A DNA stretch of 64,000 bases from Palsa-504 sp963789225 (GCA_963789225.1 CAWBKD010000046.1:62001-126000), one strand, 5' to 3'; counted from the stretch's first letter, positions 1 to 8,452 are shown. Notes: a model not told the origin generated them from the letters alone. Program-made: numbers and translations.

Positions 1-859
1 CCGTGCCGACCGACCAGTCCGCCAGGCTCGCGCACGCGGTCCGCAGCGGAACCTGCCGACCATCCGCCGTCAGGACCCAGGGCTCATCCGCGCCCGCTCC
101 GGCCTCGGCGGGGGCTGCGCCGAGCAGGCCTACCACCGCGTTGGAGTGGTCGGCCAGCGCCCTGGAAACTGCGGCGGCGTCCCGGTCCTCGTGCTCGCCC
201 AGGTGGAGCCGAGCGCCCAGCGCGACCGGGTCGGTCAGCACCCTGAGCGTGTGCCCGGGCGGCTGCACCTCTACGGCGAGTAGCTCGCAGGCGGCCGCGG
301 CAACCGCGTCGACCTGGTCGACCACAGGCAGGCCGGCCGGCAGGCGGTTGGCCACCAGGACCCCCTCGTCGCCGGCCACCAGGACGGCACCGATCGGGAT
401 CCCGGCGGCGAGCAGGTCCCTCAGCTGGGCCGCGGCCTCGTCGTAGCGCAGGCCAGCCGGGACCACGGCCACCAGCGGCGACCCGTTGGGCACCGAGGGC
501 GGCACGGACGTCTCGGCTGAGCTGGGCAGCAGCAGGGGCGGGCCGACGCAGGCACCGGTGCCACCAGGCGTGGGCACGCCTGTGGCCAGCACGCGAAGGC
601 GGCCACGGGGCGGGACCGTATCGGGGACGGTTACCACCGAGGTGTCGACCGCGCGCAGGGGGGCGATCCGTGCCTCGTCGACCGGGCTCCCGGCCTGTCG
701 CTCGACCCGGCGCAGCAGCGCGGCAGCACCGCGTAGCGAGTCGGGCGATCCCTTTCGGCCGCGGGTCGGCACCCGCCCGGCGCCGAGGATCGTGCCGCCG
801 GACACCAGCACGACCTCGGTCGTGGCGTTCCCGACGTCTACCCCGGCGATCACCGACAC
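1..859 (-). CDS. Diol dehydratase reactivase, large (ATPase) subunit, partial
   Basis: Reactivates B12-dependent diol/glycerol dehydratase by ATP-driven exchange of damaged cobalamin. The first 286 residues are visible and the gene runs off the left edge. The N-terminus VIAGVDVGNATTEVVLV is the phosphate-1 strand of the ASKHA ATPase fold, as in PduG/DdrA. The chosen start is GTG at 859 with GAGGGA 8 bases upstream; a second in-frame GTG lies at 853, and a TAG stop shortly upstream excludes longer forms. It follows the dehydratase small subunit by 105 bases on the same strand, the normal place for a reactivase. Family call is from motif and context; the small reactivase subunit would lie outside the window. 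Confidence 0.8.
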   Translation of the reverse strand, partial: MSVIAGVDVGNATTEVVLVSGGTILGAGRVPTRGRKGSPDSLRGAAALLRRVERQAGSPVDEARIAPLRAVDTSVVTVPDTVPPRGRLRVLATGVPTPGGTGACVGPPLLLPSSAETSVPPSVPNGSPLVAVVPAGLRYDEAAAQLRDLLAAGIPIGAVLVAGDEGVLVANRLPAGLPVVDQVDAVAAAACELLAVEVQPPGHTLRVLTDPVALGARLHLGEHEDRDAAAVSRALADHSNAVVGLLGAAPAEAGAGADEPWVLTADGRQVPLRTACASLADWSVGT

Positions 860-964
860 CGGACTGGTCCCTCGGTGAGCGTTCTCCTACTGGCGCGGGT
901 CGCGAGGGGACAGCGTGGCCGATGCGACTGGTGGAGCGCCCGGCTTGGGCAGGATCTCACAGTT

Positions 965-1327
965 TCACGCCGTGAGGCCGCGGCGGGCGTAGACCTCGGC
1001 GGCCTCGGCCACCAGGGCAGCGCAGCGCGGCAGGCCGCGGTCGGCCAGGGATTCGGCCAGGACGGTCAGCTCCGCGGCGGTCGAGCGCCCCGGGCGGAGT
1101 GCCTCGTAGATGCCGAGCACATCGTCGTCGGGCAGCAGGGTCAGTTCCGCGGCGCGGCGCAGGTTGTCCGCCAGCTGCGGGTTCCCGTGCTGCTCGGCCA
1201 CTACCGCCTGCCGCTCCAGCGTCTCCGGGTGGATGCGCAGGTCGGCCAGGCTGACCTCGCCGGCACGCACGGCCTCCAGGGTCAGATCGGCCACCGGCTT
1301 CCCGGAGAGCGCCCGGATCTCGGTCAC
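965..1327 (-). CDS. B12-dependent diol/glycerol dehydratase small subunit
   Basis: 120-residue gamma subunit (PduE-like) of adenosylcobalamin-dependent diol dehydratase. The text VTEIRALSGKPVADLTLEAV, then LRIHPETLERQAVVAEQHGN and YEALRPGRST, matches the PduE pattern (S-G-K-x-L-x-D-I-T, L-R-I-x-x-E-T-L, Y-x-x-L-R-P-x-R-S-T). GTG start at 1327 overlaps the TGA of the large subunit as GTGA, so translation is probably coupled. It lacks the N-terminal amphipathic tail that targets enteric PduE/PduD to the microcompartment. Product confident; substrate (1,2-propanediol versus glycerol) is inferred from neighbours. Confidence 0.88.
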   Translation of the reverse strand: MTEIRALSGKPVADLTLEAVRAGEVSLADLRIHPETLERQAVVAEQHGNPQLADNLRRAAELTLLPDDDVLGIYEALRPGRSTAAELTVLAESLADRGLPRCAALVAEAAEVYARRGLTA

Positions 1328-3570
1328 GTCAGTCCCTCCAGTGACAGCTCTTCTGGGGACGCGGCGGGATCCATCCGGCGGCGTTCCAGTTCCATCAGCG
1401 CGATGACCGTGGTGTGGTAGCGGGCCTCGATGGCCTCGTCTGAGTACGGGTTCCTGGCCGGGTCGGGGGTGCCGCCCTTCGCGTGCCGGGCGGCGTTGGC
1501 GCCAAGCAAGCGGTACAGCTCGGGCGTGACCGAGGGGGCGACCGAGTAGAGCTCCAGGTTGGCCAGCGGGGCCAGGTCGCGGCGGTGGATCAGCGCGGTG
1601 CCCTTGCCCTGCAGGCCGATGCCGATCCCCGACCCCGCCAGCCGGGCCGCGGCCAGGCCGATCCGGCCCAGGTCGACGGAGTCGTTGAACCGGACGACGC
1701 GCCCGGTACAGCCCTCCTCCTCGAGCCCGGCCAGCATCTCGCGGATCACGTCGGTGACGGCCAGGCCGGACAGGCACCGCCAGACGTCACGCCCGACGGC
1801 CGGCGAGACACCGATCACCACGTCGCGCGGGCCCTGCCCGGGCCGGGCCGGGCCGACCGGGGCGAGCATCGCGACGGCGGATCGCGCCTGCACCGCCCGC
1901 AGGTCGTCGACGCTCCGGGCCTGCCGGATGGCGTCGATCTCGCGCTGGCGTTCCGGCGTGGGCTCGTACCCGGTGCCTGGACCCGCGTAGTCGTTGGGGT
2001 CGGTGACGAGGGATAGCACCCTGAGCTGCTCATCGAAGATGGCGGACGTCTGCAGATAATCACCTGTCAGCCTGGCGCGGGTGAAGGCCATCGTTCGTTC
2101 GGCCATGTCGACATAGCCGCATTCGTCGAGGGCCGCCACGATGTCCACCACCGTCAGCCCGCGCTGGCGGATGGCGTGGGCCGCGGACAGGACAGCGAGG
2201 GTGTCGGTCTCCCCCAGGTCCTTGGACCCCGCGGCGTCCACGGCGAGATCCACGTGCTCGTCGGCGAAGTCGGCCAGGCCCAGGTGGGCGTACACGGCGC
2301 GGCAGGCCAGCGCGGCCTCGCGGCGAAGCTCGCCGATCCGGGCCGGCGTGACGGTCCGCAGGCCGCCGTCGATGCCCCAGTCCCGCTGCATGGCCAGGAA
2401 GTCGTCGATGTCCTCGGCGTTGAAGTTGCTCGGGCCGAACATATTGTCGTACCGCTGGATCGAGCCGAACCCGCTGAACGCGAAGTCCGAGCCGGCCAAG
2501 ACGATCGGCAGCGTGCGCGAGGTCCGGCGCATGTCCGACTCGCTCATCAGCGCGTCGTTGCCCGAGCAGGACTCCAGGTTGCGCATCATGACCATGACGT
2601 TCTCGGACATCAGCTCGCGCAGCCCGGACGGCACCGCGGCGGCGACGCTGGCGCCATCGATGCCACCGTTCTGCACGCCCTGGGCGCCGATCGCCCGGGC
2701 CAGGGCGACGCAGCGCGCCTCCAGGTAGAGCATGGACTGGCCGCGGGCGCCCGCCATCAGGACCTCGGCGCCCGCGCCGGAGGAGACCCGCATCTTCATG
2801 CCGCGGGAGGCGTACGCGGAGGTGAGGAACGCCTTGGACCACGGCGTGTCGTCGCCGTCGGTGAAGACCTGCTCGGTCCCGTACAGCGAGATGGTCTCCG
2901 CGTACGAGGTGAGGCCGCGCATGCCGAGCTCCAGTTCCAGGGCCTCCTCGACCGAGCACTGGATGAGGACGCCGTCCGCGCCGAACGCCGCCCCGATCAG
3001 GCAGGCCACGGCGTTGCTCGGCGCGTCGGCGAGCACGGGCACGGTGGTCTCGACCTCGCGGAAGCCGAACGCCGCCGCGGTCGCCGCGTCGGCCGCCAGC
3101 AGCAGCGGGTCGTCCAGCCGGTTCGTGACGTGGGCCTGGTTGCTTGGGGTGCGGCGGGCGCGGAGTTTGGTCATGGCCAGGCCGAGCTCGGGCGGGCGGA
3201 GCAGGGCCAGCACGCGGGCGAGCTTGGCCGGGGTGGCGCCCGCGCTGAGCCTGACGATCTCGGCCCGCGGGACCGCCGGGTCGACCACGAGCCTGGCGAA
3301 CGCCACATCGGTCAGCCCCATGACCTCGTCCGCGACGGCCAGGTCCAGGCCGTGCCTGGCGATATAGGTGTCGATCGAGTCGAATTCGGCCTCGGGCACG
3401 TCGTCCAGCTCCACCACCCGGCCGTCCTTGACGACCAGGCTAGGGTCGGGGTCGCGCGGGGAGCGCATCGCCGTCAGGCCGAGCTCGGGGTTTTCGACCG
3501 CGAACCCGTCCAGGTTGACCCGCTGCTTGTCCATGAACCGAATCCGGCCCACGGGCTCGGGGGGAGTCAT
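1324..3570 (-). CDS. B12-dependent diol dehydratase, fused large and medium subunits
   Basis: Converts 1,2-propanediol to propionaldehyde (or glycerol to 3-hydroxypropionaldehyde) by a radical B12 mechanism. Residues 1 to about 560 follow PduC of Klebsiella closely: R-R-T-P-S-x-Q-A-H-V-T-N with the active-site His at 147, E-T-T-V with the Glu at 174, the VFTDGDDTPWSKAFL stretch, and SDMRRTSR. Residues from about 590 (GPRDVVIGVSPAVGRDV) to 748 are the medium subunit PduD. The two are separate genes in enterics and fused here in one 748-residue chain; I recall a similar fusion in mycobacteria. The ATG at 3570 overlaps the GntR stop (ATGA). No encapsulation helix precedes the medium domain. Confidence 0.93.
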   Translation of the reverse strand: MTPPEPVGRIRFMDKQRVNLDGFAVENPELGLTAMRSPRDPDPSLVVKDGRVVELDDVPEAEFDSIDTYIARHGLDLAVADEVMGLTDVAFARLVVDPAVPRAEIVRLSAGATPAKLARVLALLRPPELGLAMTKLRARRTPSNQAHVTNRLDDPLLLAADAATAAAFGFREVETTVPVLADAPSNAVACLIGAAFGADGVLIQCSVEEALELELGMRGLTSYAETISLYGTEQVFTDGDDTPWSKAFLTSAYASRGMKMRVSSGAGAEVLMAGARGQSMLYLEARCVALARAIGAQGVQNGGIDGASVAAAVPSGLRELMSENVMVMMRNLESCSGNDALMSESDMRRTSRTLPIVLAGSDFAFSGFGSIQRYDNMFGPSNFNAEDIDDFLAMQRDWGIDGGLRTVTPARIGELRREAALACRAVYAHLGLADFADEHVDLAVDAAGSKDLGETDTLAVLSAAHAIRQRGLTVVDIVAALDECGYVDMAERTMAFTRARLTGDYLQTSAIFDEQLRVLSLVTDPNDYAGPGTGYEPTPERQREIDAIRQARSVDDLRAVQARSAVAMLAPVGPARPGQGPRDVVIGVSPAVGRDVWRCLSGLAVTDVIREMLAGLEEEGCTGRVVRFNDSVDLGRIGLAAARLAGSGIGIGLQGKGTALIHRRDLAPLANLELYSVAPSVTPELYRLLGANAARHAKGGTPDPARNPYSDEAIEARYHTTVIALMELERRRMDPAASPEELSLEGLT

Positions 3571-4373
3571 GCTGACCCCTGCGCGCGGAGCTCGACCACC
3601 TGGGCGCGGCCTGGAACAGCGCGGGCGCCGCCCTCGGTGCGGACCACGATGCGGGTGCGGTCGGCGCGGAACAGGTCGCGGGAGAACTCGATCGGCTCGC
3701 CGTCGCCGTCGGTGGTGGTCCTGGTGATGGCCATCAGCGGGGCTCCTGACTCGATGTCCAAGATGGCCGCCTCGTCGGGCGAGGCGAGGGCCACCTCGAT
3801 CCGCTCGACCGCCTCGCTCGGCTTGGTGCCGAAGTGCTCCTCGATCAGCTCGTAGACCGAACCGCCCAGCGGCAGCTCGAGCAGCCCCGGGAAGCGCTTG
3901 GCGGGCAGCTTGGCGCGCTCGAGCGAGAACGGGCTGCCGTCGGCGAGCCTGATCCGGACCAGGTCGACGACCAGGTCGCCCGGGCGGGCGCGCAGCGCCT
4001 GCGCGGTCACGTCGTCGGCGGCGGTCAGGCGCGCGCTGAGCACCCTGGTCCCGGCCACCACGCCCTGGCTGCGCAGCAGCGCAGGGACCCCGACGATGCG
4101 CGACAGGTCCCGTTCGATCTTGCCCTTGGCGACGAACGTGCCGCCGCCGCGGCCTGGGACGCGGCGGACCACGCCGCCCTCCTCCAGGACCGCGAGCGCC
4201 TGCCTGAGCGTGGCGCGGCTGACGCCGAGTTCGGCGGCGAGCGCGCGCTCGGCGCCCAGCCGCTGGCCGGGGTGCAGCTGCCCGCTGCCGATCCGCCCGG
4301 CCAGGGCGCGGCGGACCTCTTCAGGACTCCTGCCGCTGGCCACTGGCCCTACCGCCAAGGGATCCGCGCTCAT
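3567..4373 (-). CDS. GntR/HutC-family transcriptional regulator of the microcompartment operon
   Basis: 268-residue regulator. Residues about 15-85 are a GntR winged helix (PSEEVRRALAGRIGSGQLHPG, then LGVSRATLRQALAVLEEGGV, then VPGRGGGTFVA); the rest is a UTRA ligand domain (LVRIRLADGSPFSLERAKLP). GntR regulators are a standard part of RMM-type microcompartment loci. ATG at 4373 shares one base with the SDR stop (TGATG), and its own stop overlaps the dehydratase start. It sits inside the operon it probably controls, giving autoregulation. The effector is unknown; an amino alcohol or diol pathway intermediate is an inference. Confidence 0.9.
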   Translation of the reverse strand: MSADPLAVGPVASGRSPEEVRRALAGRIGSGQLHPGQRLGAERALAAELGVSRATLRQALAVLEEGGVVRRVPGRGGGTFVAKGKIERDLSRIVGVPALLRSQGVVAGTRVLSARLTAADDVTAQALRARPGDLVVDLVRIRLADGSPFSLERAKLPAKRFPGLLELPLGGSVYELIEEHFGTKPSEAVERIEVALASPDEAAILDIESGAPLMAITRTTTDGDGEPIEFSRDLFRADRTRIVVRTEGGARAVPGRAQVVELRAQGSA

Positions 4374-5146
4374 CAGCCGGCCGCTGCCATCGCCTCGGGA
4401 GATTCGGGCAGCACCTGGCCGCCGTCCACGACGATCGTCTGCCCGGTGATGTAGGCGGCCTCGTCGGTGGCGAAGAACAGCGCGGCGTAGCCGATGTCGT
4501 CGACGGTGCCCAGCCTGCGCAGCGGGATCGCTGCGGTCATCCCGGCCGCGTAGTCCTCGCCCAGGCTGGCCAGGCCCTCCGTGGCGATGTTGCCGGGCAG
4601 GACCGCGTTGACCGTGATCCCGCTTGACGCCAGCTCGATCGCGGCGGTCCGCATGAACCCGAGCTGGCCGGCCTTGCTCGCGCCGTAGTGCGTCCAGCCC
4701 GGGAACCCGGTGATCGGCCCGGTGATCGAGGAGGTGAGGATGACCCGGCCGCGCCCCGAGCGCCGCAGGGCGGGCAGGCACGCCTGGACGGCCAGGATCG
4801 TGCCCTTCAGGTTGACGGCCAGCACCTGGTCCAGGTCGTCCTCGGACATGTCCTCCAGCCTGCTATCGGGGAAGATCCCGGCGTTGGCGCACAGTATGTC
4901 GACGCCGCCGAGGCGCTCCTCCGCGATGCCGGCCATGCGGCGGCAGTCTTCCCGCCGGGCCGTGTTGGCCTGCAGGAACGACACCTCCCCCGGCAGCTCG
5001 TCGGCGGCGGCCCGGCCGATCTCGTCGTCCCGGCCGGTGATCAGGACCCGTGCGCCGTTGCGGGCGAACACGCTGGCGATCCCCTTGCCGATGCCCCGGG
5101 TGCCGCCGGTGACCACCACCGCGCGGCTTGCGATGGACGTGAACAT
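4373..5146 (-). CDS. SDR-family dehydrogenase, probable 1-amino-2-propanol dehydrogenase type
   Basis: 257-residue classical short-chain dehydrogenase. Seen: TGGTRGIGKG (NAD(P) glycine motif) near residue 14, NAG at about 91 (LCANAGIF), catalytic Ser in ILTSSITG, Y-x-x-x-K in HYGASKAGQ, and VDGGQ at the C-terminus. In RMM loci the matching SDR is an amino-alcohol dehydrogenase linking 1-amino-2-propanol and aminoacetone. ATG at 5146 preceded by GAGAGGA. Eleven bases separate it from the kinase upstream; its stop overlaps the GntR start. The enzyme class is certain, the substrate comes from context only. Confidence 0.85.
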   Translation of the reverse strand: MFTSIASRAVVVTGGTRGIGKGIASVFARNGARVLITGRDDEIGRAAADELPGEVSFLQANTARREDCRRMAGIAEERLGGVDILCANAGIFPDSRLEDMSEDDLDQVLAVNLKGTILAVQACLPALRRSGRGRVILTSSITGPITGFPGWTHYGASKAGQLGFMRTAAIELASSGITVNAVLPGNIATEGLASLGEDYAAGMTAAIPLRRLGTVDDIGYAALFFATDEAAYITGQTIVVDGGQVLPESPEAMAAAG

Positions 5147-5157
5147 GGGCGGTCCTC

Positions 5158-6195
5158 TCAGTGGGTGCTTAGGTACGACTCGGCCAGGTCGCAGCTGCCC
5201 CGGGTGTAGCTGGCGCCGAGTTCGGCGGCGATGTCGACGCCCTGGTGCGAGCCGATCCAGGCGAGCAGGAGCAGCCGGCGGAACATGATGAACGTCCAGA
5301 TCTCGGCCTGGTCCTCTTTTGACATCTCGCCGACCCGGCGGTAACCCTCCAGCCAGCTGTCGACCAGGCCAGGCACCTCGGGTGAATGCTCGAAGAAGCT
5401 CACCGAGGTGCCCAGGTCGTAGAGGTACCAGCTGAACCCCGAGTCGTCGAAGTCGATCACGCTGACCGATCCCTCGTGCACGAGCAGGTTGGCCAGCCGG
5501 GTGTCGGCGTGCACCAGGCCGTATCGCCCGGGCCCGGTGCCGAACGCCTGCAGTCGCGTCCTGAGCTTCTCGTCCAGCCGGGCGAGCACCTCTCGTTCGG
5601 AGGTCCCGACGCCGATGCCGTCCTGCCAGCGGCCCCAGCGCGGGGTGTGACCGAACGCCGCCGCGTAGTCCCAGTGGAACCGCGTGAACCAGTCCGGCCT
5701 GCGCCAGCCCCTGGCGTGCTGGTGCATCCGCGCGGTGATCTCGCCGAGCTCGGCAAAGTGACTGGCGGTCAGGCCGGGCTCGGCGTGCTCGCCGCCAGGC
5801 TCGGTGCCGGGCAGGAACTCGAAGCGGACGCAGTGGCGGACCGACGGGCCGCCGCGCTCGGCCACGGTCACCAGCCGCCGCCCGTCGGTGGCGGGCAGGA
5901 CCCGGGGCGTGCGCACCCCGGCCTCGGCGCGCAGGGCGTCCATCCAGGCCAGCTCGGAGGCGATCTCCTCCGCCGTGTGGTAGCCGAGCCGGTGCACGCG
6001 CAGCACCGAGGGCCCGGCCTCGGGGTCCTTCACCAGGAAGGTGGCGTTCTCCGAGACGTTGAGCAATTCGACGGTGGTGGCCGGGTGGCAGCCGTGCGCC
6101 TGGAGGGCGTGAATGGCGCATTCGGTGACGCGGTCCATGACGTCACCGCCCGCCGACAGGTCGTGCCCGCCGGAGTTCAGACCGGACCCGTCCAC
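5158..6195 (-). CDS. Aminoglycoside-phosphotransferase-fold kinase, probable amino-alcohol kinase
   Basis: About 345 residues with the APH/choline-kinase fold: NVSENATFLV nucleotide loop, catalytic loop GLVHADTRLANLLV (H-x-D-x-x-x-x-N), metal-binding VIDFDDSGFSWYLYDLG. In RMM loci this protein phosphorylates 1-amino-2-propanol so that a PLP phospholyase can convert it to propionaldehyde. The start is uncertain: GTG at 6195 has AAGGGAG at good spacing just after the shell gene stop, GTG 6201 is too close to it, and ATG at 6138 is also possible but has no clear ribosome site. Fold certain, substrate inferred from operon content. Confidence 0.82.
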   Translation of the reverse strand: MDGSGLNSGGHDLSAGGDVMDRVTECAIHALQAHGCHPATTVELLNVSENATFLVKDPEAGPSVLRVHRLGYHTAEEIASELAWMDALRAEAGVRTPRVLPATDGRRLVTVAERGGPSVRHCVRFEFLPGTEPGGEHAEPGLTASHFAELGEITARMHQHARGWRRPDWFTRFHWDYAAAFGHTPRWGRWQDGIGVGTSEREVLARLDEKLRTRLQAFGTGPGRYGLVHADTRLANLLVHEGSVSVIDFDDSGFSWYLYDLGTSVSFFEHSPEVPGLVDSWLEGYRRVGEMSKEDQAEIWTFIMFRRLLLLAWIGSHQGVDIAAELGASYTRGSCDLAESYLSTH

Positions 6196-6208
6196 GATCA
6201 CCGCTCCC

Positions 6209-6877
6209 TTACGCCTCGTGCTCCCGCCCGGCGACCGCGGAGAGCACCTCGGTGATCTCCTGCTGCGCACGCCGCACGTCAGGCGCGGGCCCGCTGAGGT
6301 AGATCCGGCCCGCGACCCCGATCATCGACACGTCTACCAACGTCACGCCGGGCGCGGCGCGTTCCGCCTCGTTGGCGGCGACGGCCGCGAACAGGGCGGG
6401 CGTGACCTCGCTGACGCCGAGGGTCTCGCCCGGGATGATCATGGACCCGGCCCGGTTCCTGTTGATGATGATCGCGTGCGCGTCCGTCACGTCCTCGATC
6501 ACGTCGGAGAACAGGATCCGCGGCTTCAGCTGGTCCTTCTCGTCGGCACCGAGGCCCTCGAGGATGGCGTGCCCGGCCCGGCGCACGTCGTCCAGGTCGG
6601 GCCCGTGCACCTCGAGCACCCCGAACTGCCGCTCCACGAACAAGATGCCGGGCTCGACGGTCGGCACGGCGCGCAGCGCCAGGTCGGTGACCCGTTCGAT
6701 CGCGAGCGCGGGCGCCACCTCGACGATGAGGGCGTGCTGCCCGGCGAACGGGGGGTAGCCGCGGGCGCGGGTCGGCGTGCCCAGGTACGCGGCGAACTGC
6801 GGCTGCAGGTCCCGCACCAGGAGGTAGACGCGCAGCTCAGGCGAACCCCGGCCCCCGGCAGCTGCGCCCTCAGTCAC
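6209..6877 (-). CDS. Microcompartment shell protein, BMC-T (tandem domain), copy 1
   Basis: 222-residue trimer-forming shell protein, two BMC folds in one chain. The text LRVYLLVRDLQPQFAAYLGT, then ILFVERQFGVLEVHG, then NRNRAGSMIIPGE and LVDVSMIGVAGRIYLSG, follows the second BMC-T in this operon (7847-8449) at the same positions, so the two are paralogues. BMC-T trimers can carry a larger gated pore than hexamers. GTG start at 6877 lies 8 bases inside the BMC-H gene. Expected to be a tile of the shell facet; pore function is inference. Confidence 0.85.
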   Translation of the reverse strand: MTEGAAAGGRGSPELRVYLLVRDLQPQFAAYLGTPTRARGYPPFAGQHALIVEVAPALAIERVTDLALRAVPTVEPGILFVERQFGVLEVHGPDLDDVRRAGHAILEGLGADEKDQLKPRILFSDVIEDVTDAHAIIINRNRAGSMIIPGETLGVSEVTPALFAAVAANEAERAAPGVTLVDVSMIGVAGRIYLSGPAPDVRRAQQEITEVLSAVAGREHEA

Positions 6878-7151
6878 CGCTGATCTTGAAGTGCCTGGCC
6901 AGCTCGGGATGCGGGCGCGGTATCACGTGCACCGAGACCAGCTCGCCGACGCTCGTGGCGGTCTCGGCGCCGGCCTCGGTCGCGGCCTTCACCGCGCCGA
7001 CGTCCCCGACGATCGTCACCGAGACCAACCCGTCGCCGACCTGGTCGCGGCCCACGATGGTCACGTTCGCCGCCTTGACCATGGCGTCTGCCGCCGCGAG
7101 CGCGGCGACGTAGCCCTTGGTCTCGAGCAATCCGATCGCGTTATCAGCCAT
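6870..7151 (-). CDS. Microcompartment shell protein, BMC-H (hexamer)
   Basis: 93-residue single-domain shell protein of the PduA/CcmK type: ADNAIGLLETKGYVAALAAA, DAMVKAANV and GRDQVGDGLVSVTIVGDVGA give the canonical A-x-G-L-(I)-E-T-(K)-G start and the pore-loop region. It forms the hexameric facets around the lumen. ATG at 7151 is preferred over an adjacent GTG at 7154; both lie within the end of the BMC-P gene, so the genes overlap and translation is probably coupled. It is the only single-domain hexamer in view, so the facets would be built from this and the two BMC-T proteins. Confidence 0.95.
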   Translation of the reverse strand: MADNAIGLLETKGYVAALAAADAMVKAANVTIVGRDQVGDGLVSVTIVGDVGAVKAATEAGAETATSVGELVSVHVIPRPHPELARHFKISGD

Positions 7152-7431
7152 CACTGACTCCGTTTCGTTTGGGGGTCTTGGGGTCTTTGGGGTCCGGGTC
7201 GATCGAGCCGATGATCAGCGCGTCGACGGGTGGCGGCTTGCCGGGGAACCAGGCAGCCGCGACCGACCCCTGGGCGACCAGCACGCGTTCCCCGACGCCG
7301 CTCCCGAGCACGTCGAAGGCGATCAGCCGCTGGCCGGTGCCTTCGGCCTCCACCTCGAGAAAGGCGCCGTTGGGCAGTTCCTTCAGGCGGCGCGTGGCCC
7401 AGACGTTTCCGATCACGGTCGCGGTCAGCAT
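7144..7431 (-). CDS. Microcompartment vertex protein, BMC-P (EutN/CcmL family)
   Basis: 95-residue pentameric vertex protein. It begins MLTATVIGNVWATRR and contains LIAFDVLGSGVGERVLVAQG and AAAWFPGKPPPVDALIIGSID, the standard EutN/CcmL order (G-x-V-x-x-T, D-x-x-G-A-G-x-G-E-x-V-L-x-x-x-G-S, V-D-A-x-I-x-G-I-x-D). Caps the twelve vertices of the shell. ATG at 7431 shares a base with the stop of the upstream small protein. The tail after IGSIDPDP is rich in lysine and proline and probably disordered. Confidence 0.95.
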   Translation of the reverse strand: MLTATVIGNVWATRRLKELPNGAFLEVEAEGTGQRLIAFDVLGSGVGERVLVAQGSVAAAWFPGKPPPVDALIIGSIDPDPKDPKTPKRNGVSDG

Positions 7432-7850
7432 CAGCGCTCCTTCACGATCTCGACGCCGCTGGCCCGGGCCCGGTCCCTGGCCAACGGGGTGAGCACGGCG
7501 CCCCGGCCGAGCACGAGCCGCTCACCGGCCTGCGCCGCCTGCTTGACCAGCGCCTCGGTGACCGCTCCGCTCTCCACCCGCCGGACCGGTGCGCTTCCCG
7601 GAGCCGGAGCGGGGATGGGGACGGGGGTGTCCATTCGCCGGGCGAGCCTGAACCGTTTCCGACCCGACTGCAGCTCCTCCCGCTCCCCCGGATCCACATC
7701 CAGCAGGCGGGCCACGAACACCGTCAGGTCTTCATCGGTCAAAAGGTCGACCGTTTCGGTCACCGGCAGGCCATTCACCGGCAGGCCATCGGGAAGCACA
7801 TCGCGGATGACCTCGCGCACCAGCGCCCGCAGTTCGTCGAACTCGCTCAC
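7431..7850 (-). CDS. Microcompartment-associated small protein with encapsulation-like N-terminal helix
   Basis: 139 residues, no enzyme motif recognised. Residues 1-22 (MSEFDELRALVREVIRDVLP) read as an amphipathic helix of the kind that docks cargo to shell proteins. A Pro/Ala linker follows (around PVPIPAPAPGSAP), and the C-terminus GERLVLGRGAVLTPLARDRA resembles the conserved T-P-L-A-R-D tail found in several microcompartment proteins. Lies between BMC-P and BMC-T with 1-4 base overlaps at both ends, so it is part of the shell block. Possible role: adaptor between shell and lumen enzymes. This is inference from composition and position. Confidence 0.7.
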   Translation of the reverse strand: MSEFDELRALVREVIRDVLPDGLPVNGLPVTETVDLLTDEDLTVFVARLLDVDPGEREELQSGRKRFRLARRMDTPVPIPAPAPGSAPVRRVESGAVTEALVKQAAQAGERLVLGRGAVLTPLARDRARASGVEIVKER

Positions 7851-8449
7851 GCCATGCTCCGCAGGGCGTCTTCCGCGGCGTCCGCCGCCTGCCGCACGTC
7901 CGCCTCGGATCCGGACAGGTACAGCCGCCCGGTGGCGCCGATCATCCGGTAGTCGACCAGCTTGATCCTGGCCGCCTTCTCGGCCTCGTTGGCGGCCAGG
8001 ATCGCGTACGAGGCCGGCTGCATCTCCAGCACGAACAGCGACTCCCCGGCCAGCGCCATCGAGCCGATCTTGTTCCGGTTGACCAGGAACGCCTGCTGCG
8101 GGTCGAGCATGGTAATGATCTTGGACGCGAGAACCTGCGGCCTGGTGGCGTCCCGCGCGGTCGCGCCGAGCGCCCCGAGCACCGCCGAGGCCGCGGCCTG
8201 CACCTCATCGGTCCCGCCGTGGATCTCCAGGTAGCCGAACTGCCGCTCGACCACGAGGATGCCCGCGCGCACGTCGGCGTGCTTGACCGCCACGTCGGTG
8301 AGCGGCTCGATGTCCAGGCCCGGCGCCACCTCGATGACCTGGGCGGCGACGTGGCTGCGCGGCAGCGACCCGCGGATCCAGGTGCCCAGATAGCACATGG
8401 TCTGCGGCTGCAGCCTGGACAGGAAGATGAAGGAGCGGAGTTCGGCCAC
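7847..8449 (-). CDS. Microcompartment shell protein, BMC-T (tandem domain), copy 2
   Basis: 200-residue tandem-domain shell protein: LRSFIFLSRLQPQTMCYLGT, then ILVVERQFGYLEIHGG, NRNKIGSMALAGES and KLVDYRMIGATGRLYLSG. It is a paralogue of the copy at 6209-6877 and shares the Q-P-Q, V-E-R-Q-F-G and N-R-N blocks, but has a different N-terminal loop. GTG at 8449, three bases after the aldehyde dehydrogenase stop (TGA CCC GTG). Two different BMC-T proteins are usual for RMM shells, where pore shapes differ. Confidence 0.87.
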   Translation of the reverse strand: MAELRSFIFLSRLQPQTMCYLGTWIRGSLPRSHVAAQVIEVAPGLDIEPLTDVAVKHADVRAGILVVERQFGYLEIHGGTDEVQAAASAVLGALGATARDATRPQVLASKIITMLDPQQAFLVNRNKIGSMALAGESLFVLEMQPASYAILAANEAEKAARIKLVDYRMIGATGRLYLSGSEADVRQAADAAEDALRSMA

Positions 8450-8452
8450 GGG

